A stretch of DNA of 32,198 nucleotides. Source: a virus. The notes below the pieces were generated by a model. It was given only the letters and a program-made list of their open reading frames with translations. It was not told the origin of the DNA and ran no database searches. Below, one piece after another: positions 1-8,059 of the stretch (its first letter is position 1; every line of letters begins with the position of its first letter). The translations under genes and the position numbers were made by a program. Where the stretch lies: the IMG/VR virus record IMGVR_UViG_3300020420_000041, positions 1 to 32,198 of that record, one strand, 5' to 3'.

Positions 1-239
1 GGTGAAGTTAGTAGTATCAGTATATGACTATAATTTTTTTCAAGGGCTTCTTCAACTTGTAAAAATATTTTAAACATTGAAGAGCCAGGTGCACCAAAAA
101 CTTTATATTCATTGAATCCTAATTCTTTATGCAGTCTGTGGCTCCATAATTGTTCATTGTTAAAGTCACAACCATGATCTGGACTATGGCTATTAAAATC
201 ACTAGCAAAAGAACAACCACATATAGCTAACTTTTTCAT
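1..239 (-). CDS. SGNH/GDSL hydrolase-like protein, N-terminal part (runs off the window)
   Basis: The reading frame starts at an ATG at 239 and stays open for 79 codons to the window edge, so only the N-terminus is present. It begins MKKLAICGCSFASD, followed by a LWSHRL segment and then FGAPGSSMFKI and an ILILLTS strand. This layout (GCSF with a candidate nucleophilic serine at residue 10, then W..RL, then a G.PG.S block) resembles phage-borne SGNH/GDSL hydrolase-like proteins, which often act as esterases on acylated sugars. The His/Asp part of the catalytic site would lie outside the window and cannot be checked. It starts 6 nt after the stop of the radical SAM gene upstream and is probably co-transcribed with it. 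The hydrolase family is inferred from motif layout only. Confidence 0.7.
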   Translation of the reverse strand, partial: MKKLAICGCSFASDFNSHSPDHGCDFNNEQLWSHRLHKELGFNEYKVFGAPGSSMFKIFLQVEEALEKNYSHILILLTS

Positions 240-245
240 TGAGCA

Positions 246-1769
246 TTAATTCTCCTTATATTCCTGAGAGCCAGGATTTGCACCTTGAGGTTTTAATATC
301 CATCCCTCCTTCTTGGCTCTTTCTTCTAGTTCTTGTTTATGTAAAGCTCCTTTTGTTGCATCACCATCAAATAAACCAACAGGCTTTATTTCTGTTTCTG
401 GAATGCTAACAAACCATTTTTGTAAGTCAGTGTGTTTGAAAGTTTCTAAAAAGTTTTTGTTTCTTCTTAAATCATACTGCACATAAAAAGTTTTAAAATC
501 TCTATGTCTTGATACTTCGCTTGATGTGTGTGCATGTCCAGTTTTAACCACTCTTGTATATTCAATTAATCTGTTAATTCCATCAATCTCCATATCATGT
601 ATTAATGGGTTTTCTTTATTTTTTTCTACCCATTGCTCTAGTGCATCTGCACGTTCATTTCTTATGTGTTCTGGTAATGTAACAATGCTTTGAAAACTAG
701 GAAATCTTAAGATATTAAAACTCATTGTAGGAAAATGTTTTCCATATTGTTCTTTAAGTTTTACCATTTCGTCCATAAACTCTGGCATTGAAAATAATGC
801 TAAAGCAGGTATAGTCATCATCATATGAAATTCACGTACATTACCTTCATTTAAAAACATATGAATATTTTTTAACCATGTTTCCCAATCCATACCATCT
901 CTAATATACTCAGCATGTGAACCAAATGCTTCATTTGAAGTATATAAATCAAATTGTTTGAAACTGTGTGTAGCATCAACAAGTTTTTTCATTAACTCTG
1001 GTTTTGCACCTAAATTTGAATTTACACTAAATCTTACATTACAATCTGGATTACTTTTCCACCAATCAATTAATCTCCAAAAATCTTGTGACATAGTTGC
1101 TTCGCCACCTGTAACTCTTAGTTCTTCTAATGTATCTTTTAGTTCATCGTCCCACCATTTAAAGAAAGCATCTATGTATGGATTGCCTTCGTTCTTTTTA
1201 CCATACTTCATTGCCCAAGATCCATCTTGTTGAAATGCTCGAGCACCATCTGATACTAAATTTTGATAAGAACCATTTTTTTTAATATCGTTTTGCCATT
1301 GTGTAGAAAAACTTGCATTACAATAACTACACGCAAAATTACAGTTGGCATCAAAAGCAATTTCTAAAGTTTTTAAAGGAACGTCATCTGTGTAGCTATA
1401 TTTTGTTTTGCATGACTTTAAATCTTCTTCTTTGTAGATAACACTTTTATAAGTTCTATCTGATACATAGTTTTTACCTAAGTCTTCAACTTTCCAACAG
1501 TAATCACACTCCTTAGGTCTTTCGCCATCAAGCATTTGTTTACGAACCATTTTCTTATATTTTGTATTGTGTATGGCTTTAAAATTTTTTTCAACTTCTT
1601 CAACAGGTATCTTATGTGCAGGTGGGTGATGACAACTTGCAGTAGATCCAGAATTTAACCATATAGTAGCATTATACCATTTTGCTCCACAGAAACTTGG
1701 AGATATTTTATCAATGGTTCTGTCTCGCCATTGTTGATATGATTCGTTTTTATTTTTACTAATTGACAT
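246..1769 (-). CDS. Radical SAM protein with N-terminal twitch domain (paralogue 1)
   Basis: 507 aa. The radical SAM 4Fe-4S motif CxxxCxxC is at C143, C147 and C150 (CNFACSYC), and a SAM-binding GGE motif is at 221-223. Before the core, residues about 27-91 hold C27, C46 in a CHHP motif, and C88/C91 in a CDYCW motif. That is the cysteine pattern of a SPASM/twitch auxiliary cluster, here N-terminal rather than C-terminal. Known relatives are the N-terminal-twitch radical SAM proteins of marine phages and bacteria; their substrates are unknown to me. The Shine-Dalgarno sequence is weak (ATAGAAAAA before the ATG), so translation may be coupled to the 53-aa gene that ends 16 nt upstream. It is clearly paralogous to the gene at 1959-3344. 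The enzyme class is certain, the reaction is not. Confidence 0.93.
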   Translation of the reverse strand: MSISKNKNESYQQWRDRTIDKISPSFCGAKWYNATIWLNSGSTASCHHPPAHKIPVEEVEKNFKAIHNTKYKKMVRKQMLDGERPKECDYCWKVEDLGKNYVSDRTYKSVIYKEEDLKSCKTKYSYTDDVPLKTLEIAFDANCNFACSYCNASFSTQWQNDIKKNGSYQNLVSDGARAFQQDGSWAMKYGKKNEGNPYIDAFFKWWDDELKDTLEELRVTGGEATMSQDFWRLIDWWKSNPDCNVRFSVNSNLGAKPELMKKLVDATHSFKQFDLYTSNEAFGSHAEYIRDGMDWETWLKNIHMFLNEGNVREFHMMMTIPALALFSMPEFMDEMVKLKEQYGKHFPTMSFNILRFPSFQSIVTLPEHIRNERADALEQWVEKNKENPLIHDMEIDGINRLIEYTRVVKTGHAHTSSEVSRHRDFKTFYVQYDLRRNKNFLETFKHTDLQKWFVSIPETEIKPVGLFDGDATKGALHKQELEERAKKEGWILKPQGANPGSQEYKEN

Positions 1770-1785
1770 TTTTTCTATAAGTTTA

Positions 1786-1947
1786 TTAGCAACCCCTAAT
1801 TCTTATCTCTAAATTATTTTCTACAATTTTTAAATTTTTCTTTAATTCTTTGTTTTCTTTCTGTAATTGCTTAACCTTTTCTTGTAATACTTTTACTTCT
1901 TCAAGACCACGGTAACCATATTCGGTATATCCTTCTTTTTTATTCAT
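1786..1947 (-). CDS. Small coiled-coil protein of 53 aa between two radical SAM genes
   Basis: A short reading frame with an ATG at 1947 and TAA at 1786-1788. A good ribosome-binding site, AGAGGA, lies 6-7 nt before the ATG. The N-terminus is tyrosine- and glycine-rich (MNKKEGYTEYGYRGLEE). Residues about 17-45 form a Lys/Glu/Leu heptad-like helix (KVLQEKVKQLQKENKELKK), a likely coiled coil. The protein ends in IRGC. It fills the space between the radical SAM genes at 1959-3344 and 246-1769, with 11 and 16 nt gaps, so it is in the same operon. I do not recognise a family. It could be a partner or scaffold of the radical SAM enzymes or, more speculatively, their peptide substrate. Confidence 0.72.
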   Translation of the reverse strand: MNKKEGYTEYGYRGLEEVKVLQEKVKQLQKENKELKKNLKIVENNLEIRIRGC

Positions 1948-1958
1948 ATTATATCCTC

Positions 1959-3344
1959 TCACTTTTGTTGTAGATAAAACTCTTCGAGTTCTGGAAATGT
2001 TTTACAAAAATTCTTGTTTCTTCTTTTATCATATTCGTCTATGTAAGATACAAAATCTTTTCTTACTTGTTGTATATTTAACCGTTCTCCTGGATTTGGT
2101 CCAGCGGCTACATACTCTTGAAACCTTTTTAATTTAGCTATTTCAAAATCAAAAAATCCTTTATATGGGTTGTTATGTGTTTCAGCATTTATGTTCATTA
2201 CGTTTATTGCTTTATTAAGCATTGTAGAATAGTTTGTAGGTCCTACAACAGCACTTAGATAAGAAGGATGTCTTAGTATAGCAGTATCTATTGTTATTGG
2301 CACACGACGAAAATCGCTATAAAACTGTGTTTTAAGTGGTGCTATTAGCTCTAATAATTTATGTAAATTTGGTAAACTCAATAAGCCAGTTGTACACATA
2401 ACAGTAATTTTAGTTAATGGTAGTTCTTCAAGCACTCTACAAATGTTGTCGTACCATTGATTAAAGTTTAAGCCATCTCTAATATATTCAGCTTGTTGTC
2501 CATATGTATCAACAGATGTGTATAACCTGGTTAAACCAATTTTTTCATCTAAAGTAATACGTTTCATTTTTTCAATATATTGATTAAAAAGTTTATCAGG
2601 AACACAACCATTTGAATTGATAGCTAATTCTAATTCTGGTCTTGGATTTTTGTTAATGTAATCTAAAACTTTAAAAGTGTCTTTTGAAAGTAAAGGTTCA
2701 CCTCCTGTGATTCTAAAAACTTTTAAAGTTTTATATAAGTCAGGCCACCATTTCCAAAATGCATCTACATAAGGATTTTCTTCTCTGTGAGGTATTGGCA
2801 TCTTGCCTTGACTTTTAAGCCAATGCAAGTTATTAAATTGATCACTAGTTGGATAAGCACCTTGCGATTGTATTTCTTCCATCCATGAACTGCTATATGC
2901 AGGACTACAATAACTACATTTAAGATTGCAAACATTTGAAAAACTAACTTCTAAATATGTTGGATTAACATTTTCACTGCCATCCATTTTAGCTGTTGAA
3001 TTAAGTAAAGGTTTGGCCCATGGCTCGTGTGACTTAGAACTTCTGTCGCTGTAATGCTCTGGACCAAGATCTTCTACGTTCCAACAATATTGGCATTCAG
3101 GTGGACGTACACCTTTCAACATTAATTGTCTTTGTGACTTTTTATATTCTGTATTGTGTAAAGCTGATGGATTAGTTTTTAATTCGTCTATTGGAACTTG
3201 ATGTGTTCTTGGGTGATGACAGCTATGAGTATGTCCATACTGAAGATGTAGAGTACTTTGATACCATTTTGCTAAACAAAAACTTGGAGAAACTTTGTTA
3301 AGTTCATCTCTAGTTTTTTTAATTTTAATAACTTCATCAGTCAT
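1959..3344 (-). CDS. Radical SAM protein with N-terminal twitch domain (paralogue 2)
   Basis: 461 aa. The radical SAM motif is C139, C143, C146 (CNLKCSYC), with GGE at 214-216 (RITGGEPLLS). The N-terminal cysteine set C23 (SFCLAKW), C42 (SCHHP) and C84/C87 (ECQYCWNVEDLG) matches that of the paralogue at 246-1769 position for position. This indicates an N-terminal twitch-type auxiliary iron-sulfur site. Both proteins end with a related YD.RRNKNF..TF segment near the C-terminus. The gene starts 13 nt after the endolysin stop with no obvious Shine-Dalgarno sequence. The substrate cannot be told from sequence. Neighbouring sugar genes suggest a glycan or peptide modification role, which is inference. 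Confidence 0.93.
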   Translation of the reverse strand: MTDEVIKIKKTRDELNKVSPSFCLAKWYQSTLHLQYGHTHSCHHPRTHQVPIDELKTNPSALHNTEYKKSQRQLMLKGVRPPECQYCWNVEDLGPEHYSDRSSKSHEPWAKPLLNSTAKMDGSENVNPTYLEVSFSNVCNLKCSYCSPAYSSSWMEEIQSQGAYPTSDQFNNLHWLKSQGKMPIPHREENPYVDAFWKWWPDLYKTLKVFRITGGEPLLSKDTFKVLDYINKNPRPELELAINSNGCVPDKLFNQYIEKMKRITLDEKIGLTRLYTSVDTYGQQAEYIRDGLNFNQWYDNICRVLEELPLTKITVMCTTGLLSLPNLHKLLELIAPLKTQFYSDFRRVPITIDTAILRHPSYLSAVVGPTNYSTMLNKAINVMNINAETHNNPYKGFFDFEIAKLKRFQEYVAAGPNPGERLNIQQVRKDFVSYIDEYDKRRNKNFCKTFPELEEFYLQQK

Positions 3345-3357
3345 TTACACGTCGATG

Positions 3358-3885
3358 TTAGATTAGTTTAAGAGCAAGTTCCGTTGTTTCGTTAACTCTT
3401 CTAGTCCAACCCTTTCCAAAAGTTTCAAAGGTAGACAGAGATTCGTAATATTTTTGTCTTTGTTTTTGATAGTCTTTTACAACCTCAGCAACGCCACCAA
3501 CTTCTTCTTCATAATTAGCTAATGCTCTTAAAGTATTAGGGCCAATGCCTCCATCTGCAACTGTGCCTATCATAGTTTGAATCATTCTTGCGGCTCTGCC
3601 TGTTCCAGCATTTACACCAAAGTCAAACATACATAAATCTAAACCGCTTGGCAAGTCATCTCCTTTTATTCTATCCCAATAATTTTTTTTATAAATTGGT
3701 GCAACATCATCAACAGTTAAATCTTTCATATCTTTTTGATGCAAATCATTTTTCATAGCCCATTCTTCATAAACTCTTTTTGTTACTCCAAGATTGGTTT
3801 CGCCACCTGGATCTTTAGGGTGATTAACATAACCACCTTCATGATGTAGAATTGTTTCTAAACACTTATCGTAATTTGATTGCAT
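3358..3885 (-). CDS. Endolysin, glycoside hydrolase family 108 (N-acetylmuramidase)
   Basis: 175 aa. The N-terminal half carries the GH108 signature HHEGGYVNHPKDPGGETNLG. E16 in EGGY is the expected catalytic acid, and the DPGGETN block follows at 25-31. The second half (about 85-175, starting LCMFDFGVNAGTGRAARMIQ) matches the peptidoglycan-binding domain usually attached to this family. The protein has the normal full length and no signal peptide, so it would need a holin to reach the cell wall. None is adjacent; the 77-aa membrane protein at 29175 is a distant candidate. The Shine-Dalgarno AGGAGA overlaps the last codons of the RpiB-like gene upstream, so the two are translated as a pair. 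Its role would be host lysis. Confidence 0.93.
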   Translation of the reverse strand: MQSNYDKCLETILHHEGGYVNHPKDPGGETNLGVTKRVYEEWAMKNDLHQKDMKDLTVDDVAPIYKKNYWDRIKGDDLPSGLDLCMFDFGVNAGTGRAARMIQTMIGTVADGGIGPNTLRALANYEEEVGGVAEVVKDYQKQRQKYYESLSTFETFGKGWTRRVNETTELALKLI

Positions 3886-3887
3886 TT

Positions 3888-4361
3888 TTAATCTCCTAAA
3901 TTGCTTAACTTTTTTACTCTAGTTAAATGTCTACCGCCTTCAAACTTTGTCTCAAAAAAAGCCTTAATCATTCTCTTTACTTTATTTTGTGACGTAAAGT
4001 CAGCACCTAAACATAACACATTTATATTATTATGCTTACGAGCCATCTCTACTTCTTGTACTGTTCTACATGTTGCCGCTCTAATATGTTTAAATCTATT
4101 TGCCGCAATACAAACTCCATATCCTGAACCACAAACTAATATTCCATGTGTATGATATTCCATTGTTTCTGCAATACCTTTAACAACATCTGGATAATCT
4201 ACTTTCTTGTTGTCATCATAAACTCCTTCATCCATAAAAACAGATATATCATATCTTGTTGCAAAATTATCATCTAATGGTGTTACCCATTGAGTAATAA
4301 AATCTTTAAGTTTCATACCTCTGTGATCAGAAGCTATTACTAATTGATTATCTTTTGTCAT
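3888..4361 (-). CDS. rpiB: RpiB/LacAB-type sugar-phosphate isomerase
   Basis: 157 aa, normal length for the family, which interconverts ribose-5-phosphate and ribulose-5-phosphate or related aldose/ketose phosphates. Family signatures are in order: SDHRG at 11-15, DYPD at 55-58, GILVCGSGYG with the catalytic-type Cys at 77, IAANR at 85-89, ARKHNNINVLCLG with His110, and EGGRHLTRV at 141-149. The active-site set therefore looks complete. The start ATG overlaps the stop of the glycosyltransferase-like gene upstream (ATGA), a sign of translational coupling. In a phage this could feed the pentose phosphate pathway for nucleotides, or make a sugar precursor for the neighbouring glycosyltransferases. 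The context favours the latter, but substrate preference cannot be read from the sequence. Confidence 0.92.
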   Translation of the reverse strand: MTKDNQLVIASDHRGMKLKDFITQWVTPLDDNFATRYDISVFMDEGVYDDNKKVDYPDVVKGIAETMEYHTHGILVCGSGYGVCIAANRFKHIRAATCRTVQEVEMARKHNNINVLCLGADFTSQNKVKRMIKAFFETKFEGGRHLTRVKKLSNLGD

Positions 4362-5353
4362 ATAGTTTTGTACATTATCCTTCCTTCAGAGTCTTTTTCA
4401 GTAACTAGATTACCCATTCTTGGTGGGTTCCAATATACTTTCTTAAAAAATTTAGATGCTGTAGCATCCATCTCTGAAACATCAATATTAAGTTTTTTCT
4501 TTAATGTTTTTCCTAATTCTGTTGACGCTAATTTAAGTTTATTAAGATCCCAATTATATTTCATCTTAGGACAAAAATCAGTTTCGCCAACAAACTGTGG
4601 CATTACTTCATTTTCAAAATATTCTGTATGCCATTTAAAATCTCTTACATTTACAAAATCAAAATTTGTATCTAAGTTAGTAAGGTAACAACCTAGTCTT
4701 GCACCGTAAATTGCCCACAAACCATTTTGTACATCTTCACCAACATTCATCCATGTTAGTAATCTATGAAAGTTTTTATTGTGTAAACTTTTTTCAAAAT
4801 TGTCTGGATCAACTTTATAACCTCTGTCTAGAGACATCTTAACACCTTCTCTAAATCCAGCTCTATAGGCTTGATAAGGAGTATCATTATTAACAACTAA
4901 ACTATAAGCATCGTTCATCTGTATATAATTTAAATCCCAACAAAAGTCAACTTGCGATCCTTCGTCCTCAGCTATCTCATGTGTTTTCATATTTTTAACA
5001 TACTCAACAGGCCAACATTTAATTCCACCATTACCGTATACCAATCCATTAATTGAATTTTTGCCACACCAACTAATTACTGAATTTTCTAAATTTACAT
5101 CTGCTTCTGAAAAATTAATTATTTGATCAAAGAAAGCAGGGTCTACAATATTGTCTCCATCAACACTAATAAATCTTTCTGTATCACTTGCTTCTGCACA
5201 GGCCTTGTGTGCCGCATCAGAACCATAAACACCGTGTGTCCTTTTTGCCCACGGACACTTTGATTTTAAATCAGCCCAATTTTCTTCCATATTTGGCTCA
5301 TCAAAACTAATATAAAAAATATCTATATCTGTTACGTCAACAATTTTATTCAT
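4358..5353 (-). CDS. Glycosyltransferase-like protein with DGD motif
   Basis: 331 aa. The N-terminal 80 residues read like a GT-A nucleotide-sugar-binding fold: a first strand (DIFYISFDEP), a GSDAAHKACAEA helix, then RFISVDGDNIVDPAFFD with the DxD-type motif at 65-67. DxD binds the metal and the sugar-nucleotide diphosphate in GT-A enzymes. The C-terminal two thirds has no motif I recognise. The start uses an AGGTGA Shine-Dalgarno sequence at the end of the 196-aa gene upstream, and the stop overlaps the RpiB-like start. Likely role: transfer of a sugar to a surface or virion glycan. Acceptor and donor are unknown, and the assignment rests on fold-like features, not on a close match. Confidence 0.8.
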   Translation of the reverse strand: MNKIVDVTDIDIFYISFDEPNMEENWADLKSKCPWAKRTHGVYGSDAAHKACAEASDTERFISVDGDNIVDPAFFDQIINFSEADVNLENSVISWCGKNSINGLVYGNGGIKCWPVEYVKNMKTHEIAEDEGSQVDFCWDLNYIQMNDAYSLVVNNDTPYQAYRAGFREGVKMSLDRGYKVDPDNFEKSLHNKNFHRLLTWMNVGEDVQNGLWAIYGARLGCYLTNLDTNFDFVNVRDFKWHTEYFENEVMPQFVGETDFCPKMKYNWDLNKLKLASTELGKTLKKKLNIDVSEMDATASKFFKKVYWNPPRMGNLVTEKDSEGRIMYKTI

Positions 5354-5356
5354 ACT

Positions 5357-5947
5357 CTATTCACCTATTTCTATATATTTGTAGTCATTATATACTCTTC
5401 TAGTAAAAATGCAATGATTGTTATAGTGTTCTGTTTCATATTTTACAGTTACTTTTTCATTTTTTAGTAATTGAACTAAAGGAATCATTGCATATGATAT
5501 TCTATTATGCGGATCTTCGTTGTAGCATAATAAAAATTCTAACAATGATGTTCCTTGTATATTTAAGTTATTTAATTGAACATCTGATTTAATTTCATGT
5601 TTTTCTAGTAAATATTCTCTAAATTTTTTGTTCAAATAAATTACAAGATTCTGTTCTTTTTTGTGATTTTCAATAATAAGTTCGGGTGCATTTGTTGTTG
5701 ATTTTACCCAATATAATCTTTCGTCAATTGAATTAACTAACATATTAATAGTTTTTTTAGTCATATGAAACTGTCCATCAGCAGTTCTATCAATATAAAA
5801 ATCAACAACATTTAATTTACCATCAATAAAATCTTTAACTTCATCATAGGTAACTTCAATAAAATTTTCAGATATTGAAGGTTTATTTCTCATTATTCCT
5901 TTGATATCTCTAGTTTCTAAATCAAATACAATATATCTAGATTCCAA
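5357..5947 (-). CDS. Unknown 196-aa protein with a TTG start
   Basis: I do not recognise this protein. It opens with a strand-like segment (RYIVFDLETRD) and has a mixed, charged sequence with no membrane segment or cysteine motif. The first in-frame ATG is at codon 19. A TTG at 5945-5947 with a good Shine-Dalgarno GGAG at 5956-5959 (7-nt spacing) is the better start and keeps the open frame intact. The gene then overlaps the end of the glycosyltransferase gene upstream by 11 nt, so translation is probably coupled. Sitting between glycosyltransferase genes, it may be part of the same modification pathway, but nothing in the sequence shows this. Confidence 0.78.
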   Translation of the reverse strand: MESRYIVFDLETRDIKGIMRNKPSISENFIEVTYDEVKDFIDGKLNVVDFYIDRTADGQFHMTKKTINMLVNSIDERLYWVKSTTNAPELIIENHKKEQNLVIYLNKKFREYLLEKHEIKSDVQLNNLNIQGTSLLEFLLCYNEDPHNRISYAMIPLVQLLKNEKVTVKYETEHYNNHCIFTRRVYNDYKYIEIGE

Positions 5948-6788
5948 TTTTTTTCTCCAGTTTTACAATCATATTATCAGTTAAGAAATCTTTAGTGTGA
6001 TAATGAAATGGTAATGTTTGTTTAAAATTACCTATAGTTAATTCACAGTTGTTATTGAAATAAACTCCAATATGTTTATTCCAATGTTCAGAATAATTTG
6101 CTTGCCAGTTTTGTACGTTTGTTTTCATGTGTACAAATGTTGGATAATTTAAATTTTTTATAATAGTTTGATCTTCAATGTTTAAAATTTTAATAGCCAT
6201 AGCATATATTACATCAGCACTAATCCAATTTTGTCTTGGAGGATTAAGAAAGTCTTCTTTAAAAATATTATAATTTCTAAAAATATATTCAACCAACTTA
6301 AAAAATTCTTCAGTCAAATCACTATTTTTATTAAAGTGAAAAAATGCTGAATATATGTTTGGTAAATTGTTTGTTAAAAATGTGTTACGATAATGTTTAT
6401 CATTAACTTTATCTCCACGATATGTAAACACTTCTGTTGTTGCTGTTATACTTCTATCTGCAAAACTATTCCACCAATGCCCAACATCATTTGTAAACAA
6501 CATGTCTGCATCAAGTACAACAGTTTCATCATATGGAGTCATATGATAATATTTCCATTTATTATGCACTTTCCATTTTTCAAGTTCAGCGTCATCATTA
6601 AAAGGAATCTCAATAATATTGTCAAACATTATTTTATATTTGTCAGGTATTTTTGTGTTTTTATCAATAGCTATTGAAAGTTTTCTAACACTTTTTTGTG
6701 TTGAAGCAATGCTCATTGCAAGAGCATAAGCCATTCTTACATAGTCATGAGTACCATTTTGTACAATAGCAAAGTAGCCTTTAGACAT
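5937..6788 (-). CDS. GT8-like glycosyltransferase (paralogue A)
   Basis: 283 aa from the ATG at 6788, which has a GAGG ribosome site 7 nt upstream. The open frame extends four codons further to a TTG without support. A GT-A-type layout is visible: N-terminal GYFAIVQNGTHDYVRMAYALAMS, then YHMTPYDETVVLDADMLFTND with the DxD motif DAD at 93-95, the metal and nucleotide-sugar site of GT8-like enzymes. Further on are YSAFFHFNKN and a W.SADVIYAMAIKI helix. It shares this plan and the TPYDET block with the neighbour at 6781-7665, so the two arose by duplication. It overlaps that gene by 8 nt. Probable cytoplasmic sugar transferase; acceptor unknown. Confidence 0.88.
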   Translation of the reverse strand: MSKGYFAIVQNGTHDYVRMAYALAMSIASTQKSVRKLSIAIDKNTKIPDKYKIMFDNIIEIPFNDDAELEKWKVHNKWKYYHMTPYDETVVLDADMLFTNDVGHWWNSFADRSITATTEVFTYRGDKVNDKHYRNTFLTNNLPNIYSAFFHFNKNSDLTEEFFKLVEYIFRNYNIFKEDFLNPPRQNWISADVIYAMAIKILNIEDQTIIKNLNYPTFVHMKTNVQNWQANYSEHWNKHIGVYFNNNCELTIGNFKQTLPFHYHTKDFLTDNMIVKLEKKIGI

Positions 6789-7665
6789 TGTGAACCTCAA
6801 TAATTTTATCTGCTAACCTGTTTAATGCAAACTTATTCATAACATGCACGTTTGTATTTTTAGTTTTACATGCTAGATACTTACCTGGTTCGTTTGGCTT
6901 GTCTAATAAAAATAAAAGACTATTTTTGTCAGGCACGTCAATTAGATCATCAATACCATGTATGTGTTGTAAAAATGGTAATGGCAGATTTGGTACAAAT
7001 TTACTATTTGTCATGCCATTAAACATATGAACTGCTATAGAAAATGCAAAATCATTTCTATATGTTTGTGAATTAATACTATATAACAATTTATAATAAT
7101 TCCAATTTATCTTGATATCTTTTATTAGATTAAAAAATAGTTCAGTTTCCTTATTTTTTCTAAAGAAAAAAGCAGTTGCCCAATAAAATTTTGGACCTTG
7201 ATCTGAAATATAGTTAAACTCATCAAAAGACCTTTCTGAAAATAAATCTCTTGATTCTGAATTTATTTGTAAATCATAATCCAAACTCCAACACTGGTCT
7301 AATAAATTATTACAAATAAGATAGTCAACATCAATTACTAAAGTTTCATCGTATGGGGTTAATTGATAACACTCATCTCTATTAATATTATAAAAAGTTT
7401 CATTTACTTTTGTATAACGTGTGTCGTAAAATCTTTTTGGATTATTTAATTGTCTTCTTTTTGTAACTACTATATTATCAATATACTTTGATAACATGTC
7501 ATTACTATAAGATTTATCTAACCATTCTTTTGTACCGGTATCAGTAATCAAAGTGATATGGTTGTTCTTCATGTTGTTTTTAATCAAACATGAATTAGCT
7601 AGTGCTATTTTACCATAATCTATTTGTCTATTGTTGTGTGCAAATAACAGTATACCGCGTGACAT
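6781..7665 (-). CDS. GT8-like glycosyltransferase (paralogue B)
   Basis: 294 aa. The start MSRGILLFAHNNRQIDYGKIALANS resembles the N-terminal strand and helix of GT8-like enzymes. The block YQLTPYDETLVIDVDYLICN carries the DxD motif DVD at 112-114, and FYWATAFFFRKN and RNDFAFSIAVHMFNG match the corresponding positions of paralogue A. The ATG lies 3 nt after the stop of the 115-aa gene, so the cassette is tightly packed. The two paralogues differ enough outside the core to suggest different acceptors or linkages, acting in sequence or as partners. Donor sugar and target are not visible from sequence. Confidence 0.87.
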   Translation of the reverse strand: MSRGILLFAHNNRQIDYGKIALANSCLIKNNMKNNHITLITDTGTKEWLDKSYSNDMLSKYIDNIVVTKRRQLNNPKRFYDTRYTKVNETFYNINRDECYQLTPYDETLVIDVDYLICNNLLDQCWSLDYDLQINSESRDLFSERSFDEFNYISDQGPKFYWATAFFFRKNKETELFFNLIKDIKINWNYYKLLYSINSQTYRNDFAFSIAVHMFNGMTNSKFVPNLPLPFLQHIHGIDDLIDVPDKNSLLFLLDKPNEPGKYLACKTKNTNVHVMNKFALNRLADKIIEVHNV

Positions 7666-7668
7666 CTT

Positions 7669-8016
7669 TTACTCAACTATTGCTTTAACTTTTCTTTTTG
7701 TAGACAGTTCTTGATAACTTCTAAAATATTCATTTACAGATTCAAAGTATCTTGTTTGTATTTTTGTTTGAAAGTCTTTTAAATCTGTAATTTCAATAGG
7801 TGTTTTATTTGAATCTAAAATGCACATTGAATCTTTGCCATCTGAAACATATGAATTTACAAATCCAATTAATGATTCAGTTATATAGAACATTCCACCA
7901 TTGTAAGCAAAATTTAATTGTGCTTCACATTGGTCTTGCAGTTTTGCTTTTTGATTAGCAAGTGTCTGCCTATAGTTAGCAAATTCTAGTGCGTTTTCAA
8001 GTCTTTCGTTGCTCAT
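7669..8016 (-). CDS. Unknown 115-aa helical protein, first gene of the leftward cassette
   Basis: I do not recognise a family. The start is the ATG at 8014-8016, because an excellent Shine-Dalgarno GGAGGG sits at 8024-8029 with 7-nt spacing. An upstream in-frame TTG would lie on top of that site and is rejected. The N-terminal half is a charged helix (NERLENALEFANYRQTLANQ), followed by a short mixed segment (FAYNGGMFYITESLIGFVNS) and a second helix with basic residues at the end. There is no membrane segment or signal. It is the first gene after the consensus sigma70 promoter at 8042-8070, and its leader forms the 3' arm of a terminator hairpin. Confidence 0.85.
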   Translation of the reverse strand: MSNERLENALEFANYRQTLANQKAKLQDQCEAQLNFAYNGGMFYITESLIGFVNSYVSDGKDSMCILDSNKTPIEITDLKDFQTKIQTRYFESVNEYFRSYQELSTKRKVKAIVE

Positions 8017-8020
8017 AAAA

Positions 8021-8059
8021 AAGCCCTCCAATTATTCTTAAATTATAACTGAAGGGCTT
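8021..8059 (-). terminator. Terminator hairpin of the late structural block, with the next gene's ribosome site in its 3' arm
   Basis: On the minus strand AAGCCCTTC (8059-8051) pairs with GGAGGGCTT (8029-8021). The stem is 9 bp with one G-U pair, around a 21-nt loop, and a run of T follows. RNA coming from the structural gene at 8080-8997 would contain both arms and could terminate here. The 3' arm is also the GGAGGG Shine-Dalgarno sequence of the gene at 7669-8016, so any read-through transcript would have that site hidden. Confidence 0.7.

Noticed and set aside
8017-8031. TTG start five codons upstream of the 115-aa gene
   Set aside because: It would overlap the GGAGGG ribosome site itself, which is correctly placed for the ATG at 8016.
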